From Candidatus Melainabacteria bacterium (GTDB taxonomy: Bacteria; Cyanobacteriota; Vampirovibrionia; Obscuribacterales; Obscuribacteraceae), in the NCBI GenBank assembly GCA_003151275.1, contig PLXC01000077.1:1-25741 (forward strand): a stretch of DNA of 25,741 nt. Direction: 5' to 3'. Below the pieces are notes generated by a model. That model was not told the DNA's origin, did no database searches, and was given only the letters and a program-made list of their open reading frames with translations. Positions 7,150-15,345 of this stretch are shown here, piece by piece. The position numbers and the translations under genes are program-made. Each line of letters begins with the position of its first letter. Within the stretch, counting starts at the first letter, position 1.

Positions 7150-7788
7150 TTACTTTTTAGTCATGATCAATGTTTGACCACTTTTATCACGCAGTAACTT
7201 GCCGTCATGTGCACCGCCTATGATGGCATATGTGGTTCCTTGCTTGACTGGACAGTAAACTATTTGTCCCTTTAGAAGGTTCTGGTTGTCAGCGGCTTTG
7301 TCGATGCTATCTATAGGCTTAACACCGAACCACTCCTGTTTTTTTGTGAAAGGATTGAAAAATGGAGCTGTCGAGTTTGACTTGTTAAAGGTAATCATTG
7401 GAAAGTATCCTTTGAATTGTTCATCCAAGACAATCGGGTATTTCCCATGATGCTGCCGAGCAAATTTTTCAGCCATTGACTGCAGCATCGCCATTTGCAT
7501 TTTGACCGCGTCATCGAGGGTTGTTGCATTGTCGATCTTCGCTCCACTCGCTGCAGCCTTTCCTCTCTTGATTTGATCCTGCAATTCCTCCAGGGCACTA
7601 ACTCGAACCAGATCGTTTTTGTCGTTCGCATCTTTTTTTGCGGTTTCGATTTCTTTTTCTATGCCTGCATACTGTCTCGATTCAATTCGAGATTTCCATG
7701 AGCGTATCTGTTCTTCATCATCAGCACACACAGGCAGGATGCAATACGTGATCGTCAATATCGTCAACAGGTATTTCTTGGTGAACAT
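7150..7788 (-). CDS. Exported protein with pseudopilin-like C-terminal segment
   Basis: The signal peptide MFTKKYLLTILTITYCILPV (cleaved near CADD) leads into a charged helical region (about 25-85) and then a segment that reads like the globular end of type II secretion/type IV pseudopilins: EKFARQHHGKYPIVLDEQFK, FFNPFTKK, and later IVYCPVKQGTTYAIIGGAHD. Unlike true pseudopilins there is no prepilin peptidase motif or N-terminal methylation helix, so it is not expected to assemble into a pilus. The frame is open upstream to 7854, but AAGGA sits 4-5 nt before ATG 7788 and gives a standard signal peptide. It is 58 nt upstream of the TPR gene and may lead that operon. Function unknown; the pseudopilin resemblance is by eye. 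Confidence 0.75.
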   Translation of the reverse strand: MFTKKYLLTILTITYCILPVCADDEEQIRSWKSRIESRQYAGIEKEIETAKKDANDKNDLVRVSALEELQDQIKRGKAAASGAKIDNATTLDDAVKMQMAMLQSMAEKFARQHHGKYPIVLDEQFKGYFPMITFNKSNSTAPFFNPFTKKQEWFGVKPIDSIDKAADNQNLLKGQIVYCPVKQGTTYAIIGGAHDGKLLRDKSGQTLIMTKK

Positions 7789-7832
7789 AACATCCTTAGC
7801 TGATTTGCGTCTGATCTCTTTGAATTTCCCAC

Positions 7833-7861
7833 AATCTATTACATATTTGCTCACTTGTCAC
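7833..7861 (-). promoter_or_regulatory. Candidate promoter of the exported-protein/TPR/pta/trx operon
   Basis: Minus strand GTGACA (7861-7856), a 17-nt spacer and TAGATT (7838-7833). The -35 matches at 5 of 6 positions and the -10 at 4 of 6. The predicted start lies about 40 nt before ATG 7788. Confidence 0.45.
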
Positions 7862-7979
7862 GCGGGAATAGATGCAAAATTGGTAATATGCTCTAGGCTG
7901 TAGCGAACGAAGCGCGGCGTGACGTGCCTCATAGACATCTACCCTGTATCGTTCTATCCAGGAATTCAATAGGAAATCT

Positions 7980-9113
7980 ATGACCCGTTCACGAAAGAGC
8001 CGTAAAGATCGACTGCGCCAACAGCTGGCATCACATACGATCAATACAATTCCAGGCAGTGTTGAAGCTATTCAAGGCGCACCACCCCCGGTGATTACTG
8101 TGGTGGCGTATAGCCCTTTGGAACTAGTCGAAAAAGAGATACAAGATCCTAAAGAAATTGAAACCCTCCTTCAGAAATATCCCGTCACCTGGGTAAACGT
8201 CGACGGACTTGGCGACGTGGACAAAATCAAAGAAATAGGGCAAATTTTTCAAATCCATAATCTTGCCCTGGAAGACGTGATGACTTTTCGCCAGCGCGCC
8301 AAGGTGGAATTGTATGGTGAGCAATACTACATAGTCGCTCATATGCTGAAGTGGATTGACGAGGAAATCAAAGTTGAGCAGTTGAATATCTTTCTCGGGA
8401 AGAATTTCGTGGTCACTTTCCAGGATGGACCAATTGATTGTATGGATCCAGCCAGAGAGCGGATTCGCAAAGGTACCGGGCATCTACGAGGTTCCGGCCC
8501 GGACTATCTTGCCTACTCATTGCTTGATACCGTAATTGACAGTTATTTTCCAATTCTCGAAAACTACGGCGAATCGCTTGAAGAATTGGAAGAGCAAATA
8601 ATTGATAAGCCGACGCGCCAGGTAATTGGAAAGATTCACAAGATCAAGCGAGATTTACTTATTCTGCGGCGTTCGATTTGGCCGCTTCGTGAAGCGATCA
8701 ATAGTCTATTACGAGACTCACCTAAGGCGTTTACTCATGACACTCTGATCCACCTTAGAGACTGTTACGATCATGCTGTCCAAATCCTCGACTTCATTGA
8801 AACATACCGCGAGTTAAGTGCTGACCTTATGGATGTTTACTTATCCAGCATCAGCAATCGCATGAATGAAGTGATGAAAGTTCTGACAATTATCACGACT
8901 CTCTGTGTGCCACCAACATTGGTGGCTGGAATCTATGGCATGAACTTTGATTACAATGCTTCTCCCTATAACATGCCCGAATTAAAATGGTTTTGGGGAT
9001 ATCCGTTTGCCCTGTTGCTGATGATGCTAATTGCTGTTTCCACACTTCTAATAATGTGGGCGAAGGGTTGGCTCGGGGAGACTCCTTGGAATCAGGACCC
9101 TCCCGAAACCTAG
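7980..9113 (+). CDS. corA: CorA-type magnesium/cobalt channel
   Basis: This inner-membrane pentameric divalent cation channel carries Mg2+ uptake in the family, with Co2+/Ni2+ as side substrates. The cytoplasmic funnel domain (about 1-300) contains WVNVDGLGDVDKI and the long helix with LEELEEQIIDKP. The first TM helix ends in the selectivity motif YGMNF (about residue 324), followed by a short loop with the acidic patch NMPELKWFWGYPFA and a second TM helix, giving the standard two-TM C-terminus. At 377 residues it is slightly longer than E. coli CorA (316) because of a basic N-terminal extension. AGGA is 5 nt before the ATG. It is followed after 10 nt by the DUF1643 gene, so the two probably share a transcript. 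Confidence 0.95.
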   Translation: MTRSRKSRKDRLRQQLASHTINTIPGSVEAIQGAPPPVITVVAYSPLELVEKEIQDPKEIETLLQKYPVTWVNVDGLGDVDKIKEIGQIFQIHNLALEDVMTFRQRAKVELYGEQYYIVAHMLKWIDEEIKVEQLNIFLGKNFVVTFQDGPIDCMDPARERIRKGTGHLRGSGPDYLAYSLLDTVIDSYFPILENYGESLEELEEQIIDKPTRQVIGKIHKIKRDLLILRRSIWPLREAINSLLRDSPKAFTHDTLIHLRDCYDHAVQILDFIETYRELSADLMDVYLSSISNRMNEVMKVLTIITTLCVPPTLVAGIYGMNFDYNASPYNMPELKWFWGYPFALLLMMLIAVSTLLIMWAKGWLGETPWNQDPPET

Positions 9114-9123
9114 GGCAACGATT

Positions 9124-9603
9124 ATGGACAGTGGTGCTATATTCGACCGATCCAGGCGTTACCGATACAAATTGTGGCGGCGCTGGGATGAAACTTTGCC
9201 CCAGATTGCATTTCTTATGTTGAATCCAAGCAAGGCCGATGCCGAAAAAAACGATCAGACCATTCGCACTTGCATCGGCATGGCTGCTCGCTTTGGTTGC
9301 GGCTCTATTGAAGTCGTTAATCTGTTCGCCTTTTGCGCAACTTATCCTGAAGAGTTGCGTGCCGCGAAAAATCCAATCGGCAAACTCAACGATCAATACA
9401 TAATTGATGCGGTATCAAAAGTCAGCCGCGTCATTCTCGCCTGGGGAAACCATGGAAATATTCGGGGGCGGAGCGACGAAGTGTTGGAATTGCTTGCCAA
9501 CCATCGAGTCAATCTTGTCTGTCTTGGAAAGACTAAGGTCGGACAGCCTCGGCATCCGCTCTATGTTCCAGCAACAACGCTTTTAAAACCCTATGTGAAT
9601 TGA
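9124..9603 (+). CDS. DUF1643 family protein
   Basis: This 159-residue cytoplasmic protein matches the DUF1643 pattern along its full length: YRYKLWRRWD, FLMLNPSKADAEKNDQTIRT, VVNLFAFCATYPEELRAAKN, ILAWGNHG, and the C-terminal CLGKTKVGQPRHPLYVP. The biochemical function of the family is not established to my knowledge, though such genes often occur in accessory DNA. Here it follows corA with a 10-nt gap, and its AGGG ribosome-binding site begins in the corA stop region, so translation is likely coupled. Nothing is missing; the length is normal for the family. Confidence 0.88.
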   Translation: MDSGAIFDRSRRYRYKLWRRWDETLPQIAFLMLNPSKADAEKNDQTIRTCIGMAARFGCGSIEVVNLFAFCATYPEELRAAKNPIGKLNDQYIIDAVSKVSRVILAWGNHGNIRGRSDEVLELLANHRVNLVCLGKTKVGQPRHPLYVPATTLLKPYVN

Positions 9604-9703
9604 CGATTTAAATGTCCTGCGCCCCTGGGGTATGGGATTTTCCCCATTGAAAGCGGGAGTCATATTAGATAATCTCTTCTGACCCTTGAATAAACACACA
9701 ACT

Positions 9704-9735
9704 CCGGACAACTGTCCGGCGTGCGCAAGTGCGCC
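9704..9735 (+). terminator. Two overlapping hairpins, terminator/attenuator candidate
   Basis: Hairpin A pairs CCGGACA (9704-9710) with TGTCCGG (9713-9719). Hairpin B pairs GGCGTGC (9718-9724) with GTGCGCC (9729-9735) around a GCAA tetraloop and is followed by TTCTTT. The two share G9718-G9719, so only one can form fully. B looks like an intrinsic terminator for corA-DUF1643, and A could prevent it. The pair ends 20 nt before the next start codon. Confidence 0.5.
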
Positions 9736-9755
9736 TTCTTTAGCAGGCATGACAC

Positions 9756-11741
9756 ATGGCTTTCGGTTCCGACAGTGTTCGCACACCAGAAGAAAAAGTA
9801 GATAATTCCTTCTCTGAAAAACTGCACAGCGAAGTAGGTTTGCTTGCCAGCATTCCCGGCCACATAGGAAGTGGTGTCATTTCGCGCTTACAAGATGTGC
9901 TGGATCATAAGAATCTGACAGCCATTGAGCTGGCGGCCAGTTTTGGTGTGGCAGTCGGGCTGACGTTTGCATCAAAGAATCCCGGTTTGATAGGTGATGT
10001 AGCGCGCTTTACGCCGAAACTTTTTCTCGGTCTTACAGCTCTGGATATCGGTCGACGATTTGGTGGGCCGATGATAGACACCTGGCGGCATCCTGCCAAC
10101 CTCGAGCGGGATAAACAGTGGCTTGGTAACAACTTGGGCTCGGCCCTGGTTGATTATCCGCTTGTTGCCGCTGCCGGATATGGCGGGGATCGGTTGAGCT
10201 CAGGTTTAATCAGGCGTATCGGTGCGCCTGCGACTTTGAGTGAATGGAACGTGCCAACCTTTAAAGATTTGCTCACAGAACACGGCAAAATATTCGGCAG
10301 ACACAGTTTAAATGCACCAATTGTGGACGGCATGCAGACAGTGGAACAAAAAATCTATCCTGATGGCGGTATTAATCCCAACTTCCCTCATCAGATTGAT
10401 GGGCAAACCGCAGCGAGTTTCGCCGAGTTGAAGGTCGATCAGCCCGCTTTTGTAATTACTTCGGCAATCAATCTAACACCCACAAACAAGACGGCCAGTT
10501 TCGGTATTCGCGTCGACAACAATGGTCCTGTGCGTCTGGATTTAGATATGTCGGCACCAGGTACTAATTGGGCCAAAGCTGGCGCGGAATCAGCAGTTCT
10601 GAGTGTTTTTGTCGACGGGAAATACAGTCAAGACGCCGTTCTATTTGGGGGCAGTGACAAGACCAAATACTCTCTTGCTCTTCATGAATTGTCGGCGGGA
10701 AACCACACAATTACGCTTAGATACGCTGAGGAGAAATCACCTCGGGGCGCACAAGGAGTTGTTGTAGATTCCGGCACTGCCACTGCATATGGTTACAAAG
10801 ACAAATTGACTCAGGCCATCGACGAGAACTCTCCAGTTTTATACGGACGTCATGGCACCGACAATAATCATACCGACACACCGATGGGCATGTATCATTC
10901 CGAGCATCACAACCCGGACGGCACGACGACGATCGATTACGGCTATGTCTTCTCCAACGAAGATGGTGGCACCGCCATCTTGCCCGCTGTCGAAAACGCG
11001 CGCTGGGGACGGATGACCGATATTCAACACGTTTTCAAAGTGACAGTCGATGCCAATGGAAAAGTTTTATCGAGATTGTTCGACGGCCCGAATCACGTCA
11101 ATGCAGCTTTTAACGGCACTTTTGAGGGTACTCATCCGGTCATACAAACAAGCACAGACAACAATAATGTCAGCGACTCAGGCACTGGACCTTTGAAATT
11201 CAGCATGTTGCCTGATTATGCCGTGCCGTCGAACGCTCCGGTCGAAGATTTACAGCGGCAAAATCCGCTGTGGTGGAAGACGAGCAGCGTCGAGCTGGAC
11301 CGCGAAAGAAAAGTTGCTCGACAGGGTAAAGGTGATCTGCCAAATGACAGCACTATGGGCAGTCTGCTTGCATGGTTTCAGTTGCATACTCTCAACGATC
11401 CCCCGCAGATGGCCGATCCCCGCAACTATCTGTATGTTCAAATGGATTTGCAAAATGCAGCCCAGAACCCTGTGGCAGCCAGAGTGATCCTCAAAAATGG
11501 AACTACTTCCAGCTCGGATTTCGGGTTCAAAGACGTCGCCATCGGTCGCAACGGTTGGTCGCAAACCAGCCTTCTTCTACCTCCGGGCACTAAAGAGTCA
11601 GACATTGCCAAAGTTGAATTTGTTGCCCGGGGAGGCACAGGCAAGCCTGAAGTCCTGGGCGTCGGACATCTCTACATGCTCGACCAAAAATACGCGCCAA
11701 GCGACGTCAGCGTTCCCGTAGCACCGCAAGTATCTCACTAA
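9756..11741 (+). CDS. Large multidomain protein of unknown function
   Basis: This 661-residue protein matches no family I can name with confidence. The N-terminal part (about 40-150) is hydrophobic and glycine-rich with possible membrane-associated helices (LASIPGHIGSGVISRL, AIELAASFGVAVGLTFA, FTPKLFLGLTALDIG) but no classical signal peptide. Residues about 215-345 look like a beta-sandwich, perhaps carbohydrate-binding-like (VRLDLDMSAPGTNW, LHELSAGNHTITLRYAEE). The central block (about 355-510) is rich in H, N, D and W, including YGRHGTDNNHTDTPMGMYHS, TTTIDYGYVFSNEDGGTAIL and NARWGRMTDIQHVFKVTVD, and looks like a conserved, perhaps catalytic, core. A final beta-rich segment (about 560-650) reads YLYVQMDLQNAA...VARVILKNG. 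ATG 9756 has AGG 8 nt upstream. It is convergent with pyrG. Enzymatic activity on a glycan is a guess only. Confidence 0.85.
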   Translation: MAFGSDSVRTPEEKVDNSFSEKLHSEVGLLASIPGHIGSGVISRLQDVLDHKNLTAIELAASFGVAVGLTFASKNPGLIGDVARFTPKLFLGLTALDIGRRFGGPMIDTWRHPANLERDKQWLGNNLGSALVDYPLVAAAGYGGDRLSSGLIRRIGAPATLSEWNVPTFKDLLTEHGKIFGRHSLNAPIVDGMQTVEQKIYPDGGINPNFPHQIDGQTAASFAELKVDQPAFVITSAINLTPTNKTASFGIRVDNNGPVRLDLDMSAPGTNWAKAGAESAVLSVFVDGKYSQDAVLFGGSDKTKYSLALHELSAGNHTITLRYAEEKSPRGAQGVVVDSGTATAYGYKDKLTQAIDENSPVLYGRHGTDNNHTDTPMGMYHSEHHNPDGTTTIDYGYVFSNEDGGTAILPAVENARWGRMTDIQHVFKVTVDANGKVLSRLFDGPNHVNAAFNGTFEGTHPVIQTSTDNNNVSDSGTGPLKFSMLPDYAVPSNAPVEDLQRQNPLWWKTSSVELDRERKVARQGKGDLPNDSTMGSLLAWFQLHTLNDPPQMADPRNYLYVQMDLQNAAQNPVAARVILKNGTTSSSDFGFKDVAIGRNGWSQTSLLLPPGTKESDIAKVEFVARGGTGKPEVLGVGHLYMLDQKYAPSDVSVPVAPQVSH

Positions 11742-11779
11742 CGATGTTACTCGTTTGATCGGCAGACGTTGCATCGACT

Positions 11780-11792
11780 GGTGGTGCCCACC
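11780..11792. terminator. Short hairpin between convergent genes
   Basis: GGTGG-TGC-CCACC lies between the end of the 661-residue gene and the pyrG stop, followed on the plus strand by CTACTTTA. The stem is only 5 bp with a 3-nt loop, so it is a weak terminator candidate. Confidence 0.3.
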
Positions 11793-11797
11793 CTACT

Positions 11798-13498
11798 TTA
11801 ACTGTGTTGATGAATCGCAGACGGTTTGCCTTTAACAACTGCAGGATTATCTTCACCATTTTCAGGTATTGGTGTAGAGGCAGAAACGCCATCTTTTTCA
11901 TGCTGGAAAATCATTGCCTCAACCAGTCCAACAAATAGCGGATGTGCATTGTCTGGTCGGGACTTCAATTCAGGATGGAACTGGCAAGCGACAAAAAATG
12001 GATGGTCTGGAAGTTCGATCATCTCGACCAAATTTTCATCAGGTGATAATCCCGAGAAAATCATCCCTGCTGTTGATAGTTGTTCGCGCAGAGAATTGTT
12101 GACTTCATAGCGATGACGATGACGTTCATGGATCAAGTCTGAACCGTAGACTGCTGCTGCTTTAGTGCCAGCTTTCAAGTGGCATGGATATCTGCCAAGG
12201 CGCATCGTGCCACCCTTCAACACAACATTGTGTTGATCTGGCATCAGGTCGATTACTGGATAGGCACTTTGCGGATCAAACTCAGTTGAGTTCGCTTTGG
12301 CCATACCGGCAACGTTGCGCGCGAATTCAATCACGGCTGTCTGCATTCCCAGGCACAGCCCAAGATATGGGATTTTGTTCTCGCGAGCATATTGACCGGC
12401 AAGAATCTTGCCTTCAATACCGCGATCGCCAAATCCACCTGGAACTAAGATACCATCGACACCGGCGAGATACTCTTGGGCACCATGCTTTTCGACATCT
12501 TCAGACAAAACCCATTTGATGTTGACCGCAGTGCCCAGCTTAGCGCCAGCATGTTTTAGCGACTCGACTACGGATATATATGCATCCGAAAGCATTACGT
12601 ATTTGCCGACGATTGCCACCGTTACGGTCTTGTTTGGACGCTTGATTCTTTCGACAAGCTCTTTCCAGGCAACTAGATCAGGTGGGTTGTTTGGCAAGTG
12701 AACGCGCTCTAGAACTCTGTCTGCTAGCCCTTCTTGTTCCATCAATAATGGAACTTCGTATAGATGTTGAACATCTCGGCATTGAATTACTGCGTTCAAA
12801 TCTACGTCAGTGAAGAGAGATAGCTTGTCGCGAATCGAAGATGGGATCAGGCGTTCGGTTCTGCAAACCAGGATGTCTGGCTGAATACCGCGACTTCTCA
12901 AAGTTTCAACACTATGTTGAGTTGGTTTGGTTTTTAGTTCGTCAGTTGCTTTTAACTTCGGAATCATTGTGACGTGAATATAGCAAACGTGATCGCGACC
13001 GATATCTTTTCGCATCTGGCGAATCGCCTCGAGGAAGATAAGACTCTCGATGTCACCAACCGTTCCGCCTACTTCGACTATAACGATTTCCTTTTGCGAT
13101 GTTGACGCTGCTTTGCGCAAGAAGTTTTTGATTTCATTGGAAACATGAGGAATCATCTGCACTGTTCCGCCCAGATAATCTCCGCGTCGTTCCTTTTCTA
13201 AAACGCTCTTATAAATGTATCCCGCTGTGACGTTGTTCATCCGACTCAGGTCAACATCAATGAACCGCTCATAATGCCCGAGATCCAAATCTGTTTCGGC
13301 GCCATCCTCGGTCACGAAAACCTCGCCATGCTGGTACGGGCTCATCGTTCCTGGATCTACGTTAAGGTATGGATCCAGCTTGACAATTGTGGTGGAGATG
13401 TTTCGTGCCCTGAGCAACCGCCCCAACGAAGCAGCAATGATGCCTTTCCCCAATGAAGAGACAACCCCACCGGTAACAAAAACATACCTGGTGTTCAT
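11798..13498 (-). CDS. pyrG: CTP synthase
   Basis: It makes CTP from UTP, ATP and glutamine, the last step of pyrimidine nucleotide synthesis, in the cytoplasm. The synthase domain (about 1-270) begins [20 protein letters not shown] and contains the nucleotide-binding blocks [19 protein letters not shown] and [11 protein letters not shown]. The class I glutamine amidotransferase domain (about 295-535) has the nucleophile Cys382 in LCLGMQ and the partners His508/Glu510 in CQFHPE. A polar tail of about 35 residues follows. The frame is open upstream to 13525, but GGGAGG (13508-13503) lies 4 nt before ATG 13498, which also matches the family N-terminus. All key residues are present. The 305-nt stretch upstream holds structured repeats that could lie in its leader. 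Confidence 0.97.
   Translation of the reverse strand: MNTRYVFVTGGVVSSLGKGIIAASLGRLLRARNISTTIVKLDPYLNVDPGTMSPYQHGEVFVTEDGAETDLDLGHYERFIDVDLSRMNNVTAGYIYKSVLEKERRGDYLGGTVQMIPHVSNEIKNFLRKAASTSQKEIVIVEVGGTVGDIESLIFLEAIRQMRKDIGRDHVCYIHVTMIPKLKATDELKTKPTQHSVETLRSRGIQPDILVCRTERLIPSSIRDKLSLFTDVDLNAVIQCRDVQHLYEVPLLMEQEGLADRVLERVHLPNNPPDLVAWKELVERIKRPNKTVTVAIVGKYVMLSDAYISVVESLKHAGAKLGTAVNIKWVLSEDVEKHGAQEYLAGVDGILVPGGFGDRGIEGKILAGQYARENKIPYLGLCLGMQTAVIEFARNVAGMAKANSTEFDPQSAYPVIDLMPDQHNVVLKGGTMRLGRYPCHLKAGTKAAAVYGSDLIHERHRHRYEVNNSLREQLSTAGMIFSGLSPDENLVEMIELPDHPFFVACQFHPELKSRPDNAHPLFVGLVEAMIFQHEKDGVSASTPIPENGEDNPAVVKGKPSAIHQHS
12422..12429. repeat. HIP1 octamer GCGATCGC
   Basis: Copy inside pyrG, in the glutaminase-domain coding region. 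Confidence 0.7.
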
Positions 13499-13560
13499 AT
13501 AGCCTCCCTGTCTTGCTAGATCCAATCATTACGCCGGGCACTTCGCGGGTTGGCGGTTTT

Positions 13561-13592
13561 ACGGAGTCGGGCAGCTTGCCTGCATAGACCCC
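13561..13592. repeat. Structured intergenic repeat, copy 1
   Basis: It contains the hairpin GCAG-CTTGC-CTGC (13571-13583), with the conserved 3' end GCATAGACCCC. Similarity to the second copy starts further left as well: GGCACTTCGCGG at 13537-13548 resembles GGCACTTTGCGG at 13641-13652. Confidence 0.7.
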
Positions 13593-13648
13593 ACTAGTGC
13601 GCATAGCCGCCTCAAGTGCTAAGGCTATCTGGATGTACCAGGCACTTT

Positions 13649-13680
13649 GCGGAGGCGGGCGGCTTTGCCGCATAGACCCC
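13649..13680. repeat. Structured intergenic repeat, copy 2
   Basis: It contains the hairpin GCGGC-TTT-GCCGC (13659-13671). Relative to copy 1 the third stem pair is G-C instead of A-T, a compensatory change that keeps the stem. Confidence 0.7.
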
Positions 13681-13803
13681 TCGGGTTCCTAGGCTATCCT
13701 AGGATTACTATAAGCTATTCTGGCGAAGATCGGGCATGCGCCAAGCATCAACAGCGTCTAACAATCGCCGTTGGCATCGATAAGCTGAATATCGATCAGG
13801 TAT

Positions 13804-14088
13804 TTACTCGCCAATTTTGGGAACGCGGAAAAATGTTGCGTCTCTGGCTGGCGCGGTCTTTAGAAGAATTTCGTGTCCCGGAGGCGCCTCGACTTCATCT
13901 TCTCTCATCACATTTGTAACGGCCAGGGTGTGAGACATTGGCTCCACTCCCGTTGTATCAATTGCATTTAATTCAGCGAAGAAGCCAATGATTTTTCCGA
14001 GTTGCTCCGTGTAGAGCCTCTTCTCATCCTCGGTCAGGCTGAGTCGGGCTAATTTGGCTACGTGCTCCACATCGGCGACAGTTATCAT
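13804..14088 (-). CDS. gatC: Aspartyl/glutamyl-tRNA amidotransferase subunit C
   Basis: This is the small subunit of GatCAB, which converts misacylated Glu-tRNA(Gln) and Asp-tRNA(Asn) to the correct aminoacyl-tRNAs; GatC wraps GatA and GatB together. The protein starts MITVADVEHVAKLARLSLTE and carries the family blocks LGKIIGFFAELNAIDTTGVE and MREDEVEAP, then the short end RDATFFRVPKIGE. Its 94 residues are the usual length. The frame continues upstream to a TTG at 14121, but the ATG at 14088 fits the family start, with a weak AGAG about 9 nt upstream. gatA and gatB are not in the window. pyrG lies downstream on the same strand beyond the repeat-bearing spacer. Confidence 0.95.
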   Translation of the reverse strand: MITVADVEHVAKLARLSLTEDEKRLYTEQLGKIIGFFAELNAIDTTGVEPMSHTLAVTNVMREDEVEAPPGHEILLKTAPARDATFFRVPKIGE

Positions 14089-14222
14089 CAGGTGTGTTCT
14101 CTTGCTATTGCTGTAAGGCAAGGATTAGTATTGCACGTATGCATTTGATCTAACACCGATGAGCAAATTCACTGAGAACCGGCTGTGGCACAGTGCGGAA
14201 TTAAGGAGCCGAGGTCTAACAC

Positions 14223-15260
14223 TTGTTCGCGCATTATGCTCTTTTATTACTCGCTTTGGTGCTGATTGTCGCAGCAGCAGAGATGTTTACAAACGGAATT
14301 GAGTGGCTCGGTCAAAGGTTTGGATTGAGCGAAGGCGTCGTGGGCAGCCTTCTAGCTGCTGTTGGAACAGCCTTGCCTGAGACGCTTATACCGATCGTTG
14401 CCGTTTTTTGGTTTGGTAGTAAACACGGAGCGGATGTTGGCATCGGCGCGATCGCTGGGGCTCCGTTCATGTTGAGCACGCTGACGCTTTCGTTGTGTGG
14501 GCTTTCAATGTTTTTCTTTGCGCGAACCGGTAGGCGCCCAAAGAATTTGAAGATAAACACAGGTTTGTTGACGCGCGATTTATGCTTTTTCATCGTCGCT
14601 TATAGTCTCGCAATTGGTGCATCTTTCGCTGCTCCTGTTCGGGAACTGCGTTTGGCCTTTGCTGCTGGGCTGTTTTTAATCTATCCAGTCTACGTCTACA
14701 TGACCATCAAAGGCGAATCTGAGATGGGCAGTGAGCCAGAGGAACTGTACTTCAGCAAAGTCTTCAAGCCCGACTCTAAGAATCTAATCCTGATCATTCC
14801 CCAAATTATTATCGCTCTAATTGGTATCGTTGGCGGTGCTGCCTTATTCGTGGATCACATCGAAACTATCGCCAAAGGAATTGGCTTTTCGGCACTCTTC
14901 TTATCCCTCATAGTTTCGCCGATTGCAACAGAGTTGCCCGAGAAAATCAATTCGATTATTTGGGCTCGCAGCGGAAAAGACACCCTAGCGCTAGCAAACA
15001 TTACTGGTGCACTTGTTTTCCAAGCTTGCTTTCCTGTGGCTTTCGGTGTGGCATTCACATCATGGGAATTGGAACCAAAAACTGTCGCTTCAGCAATTGT
15101 TGCTATCTTTTCAGCGCTCATTTATTTGAGACTGATATCAACAAACCGATTGCGCCCAGTCCATCTAATGTGTGGCGCAATCGCCTACGCAATTGTGATC
15201 GGCATAATTATCGCCACAGACACTGTTGATCCGCAGCCTGTTGCTTGGCTCCGCCTTTAA
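14223..15260 (+). CDS. Sodium/calcium exchanger-like membrane protein
   Basis: A polytopic inner-membrane cation antiporter of the CaCA superfamily (Na_Ca_ex domains), about 345 residues and 10 TM helices. The two inverted alpha-repeats are visible: alpha-1 GTALPETLIPIVA (about 48-60) and alpha-2 SPIATELPEKINSI (about 228-241), each with the acidic residue that binds Ca2+. A cytoplasmic loop (about 160-185, GESEMGSEPEELYF) separates the halves. The start is probably TTG 14223, because GAGG lies 8 nt upstream and the next in-frame ATG would remove the first TM helix. It is divergent from gatC. Ion specificity cannot be read from sequence; H+ or Na+ coupling are both possible. Confidence 0.88.
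   Translation: MFAHYALLLLALVLIVAAAEMFTNGIEWLGQRFGLSEGVVGSLLAAVGTALPETLIPIVAVFWFGSKHGADVGIGAIAGAPFMLSTLTLSLCGLSMFFFARTGRRPKNLKINTGLLTRDLCFFIVAYSLAIGASFAAPVRELRLAFAAGLFLIYPVYVYMTIKGESEMGSEPEELYFSKVFKPDSKNLILIIPQIIIALIGIVGGAALFVDHIETIAKGIGFSALFLSLIVSPIATELPEKINSIIWARSGKDTLALANITGALVFQACFPVAFGVAFTSWELEPKTVASAIVAIFSALIYLRLISTNRLRPVHLMCGAIAYAIVIGIIIATDTVDPQPVAWLRL
14448..14455. repeat. HIP1 octamer GCGATCGC
   Basis: Copy inside the exchanger gene, coding for part of GIGAIAGAP. Confidence 0.7.
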
Positions 15261-15323
15261 GGTTTGCTGTACCTATAATGTCCGAGTCTGTCCGATCCTG
15301 CAACGCCGTGCCCTGCCGCAAAA

Positions 15324-15345
15324 TTTTTACCGATATCGGCAAAAA
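15324..15345. other. 22-bp palindrome centred on GATATC
   Basis: TTTTT-A-CCGAT/ATCGG-C-AAAAA is symmetric except for one A/C pair. It lies between two convergent genes. The T-run precedes and the A-run follows the core on both strands, so it lacks the U-tail of a terminator. It may instead be a protein-binding site or a transcript-end structure. Confidence 0.5.

Larger units (their letters stand above)
13499..13803. other. gatC-pyrG spacer with structured repeats
   Basis: No credible gene is seen here. Two imperfect direct repeats (13561-13592 and 13649-13680, 26 of 32 identical, 88 bp apart) each contain a small hairpin. A further hairpin of two CCTAGG palindromes around CTAT lies at 13688-13703. 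CTAAGGCTATC after copy 1 and CTAGGCTATC after copy 2 extend the similarity. The pyrG ribosome-binding site is at 13503-13508. Confidence 0.7.
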
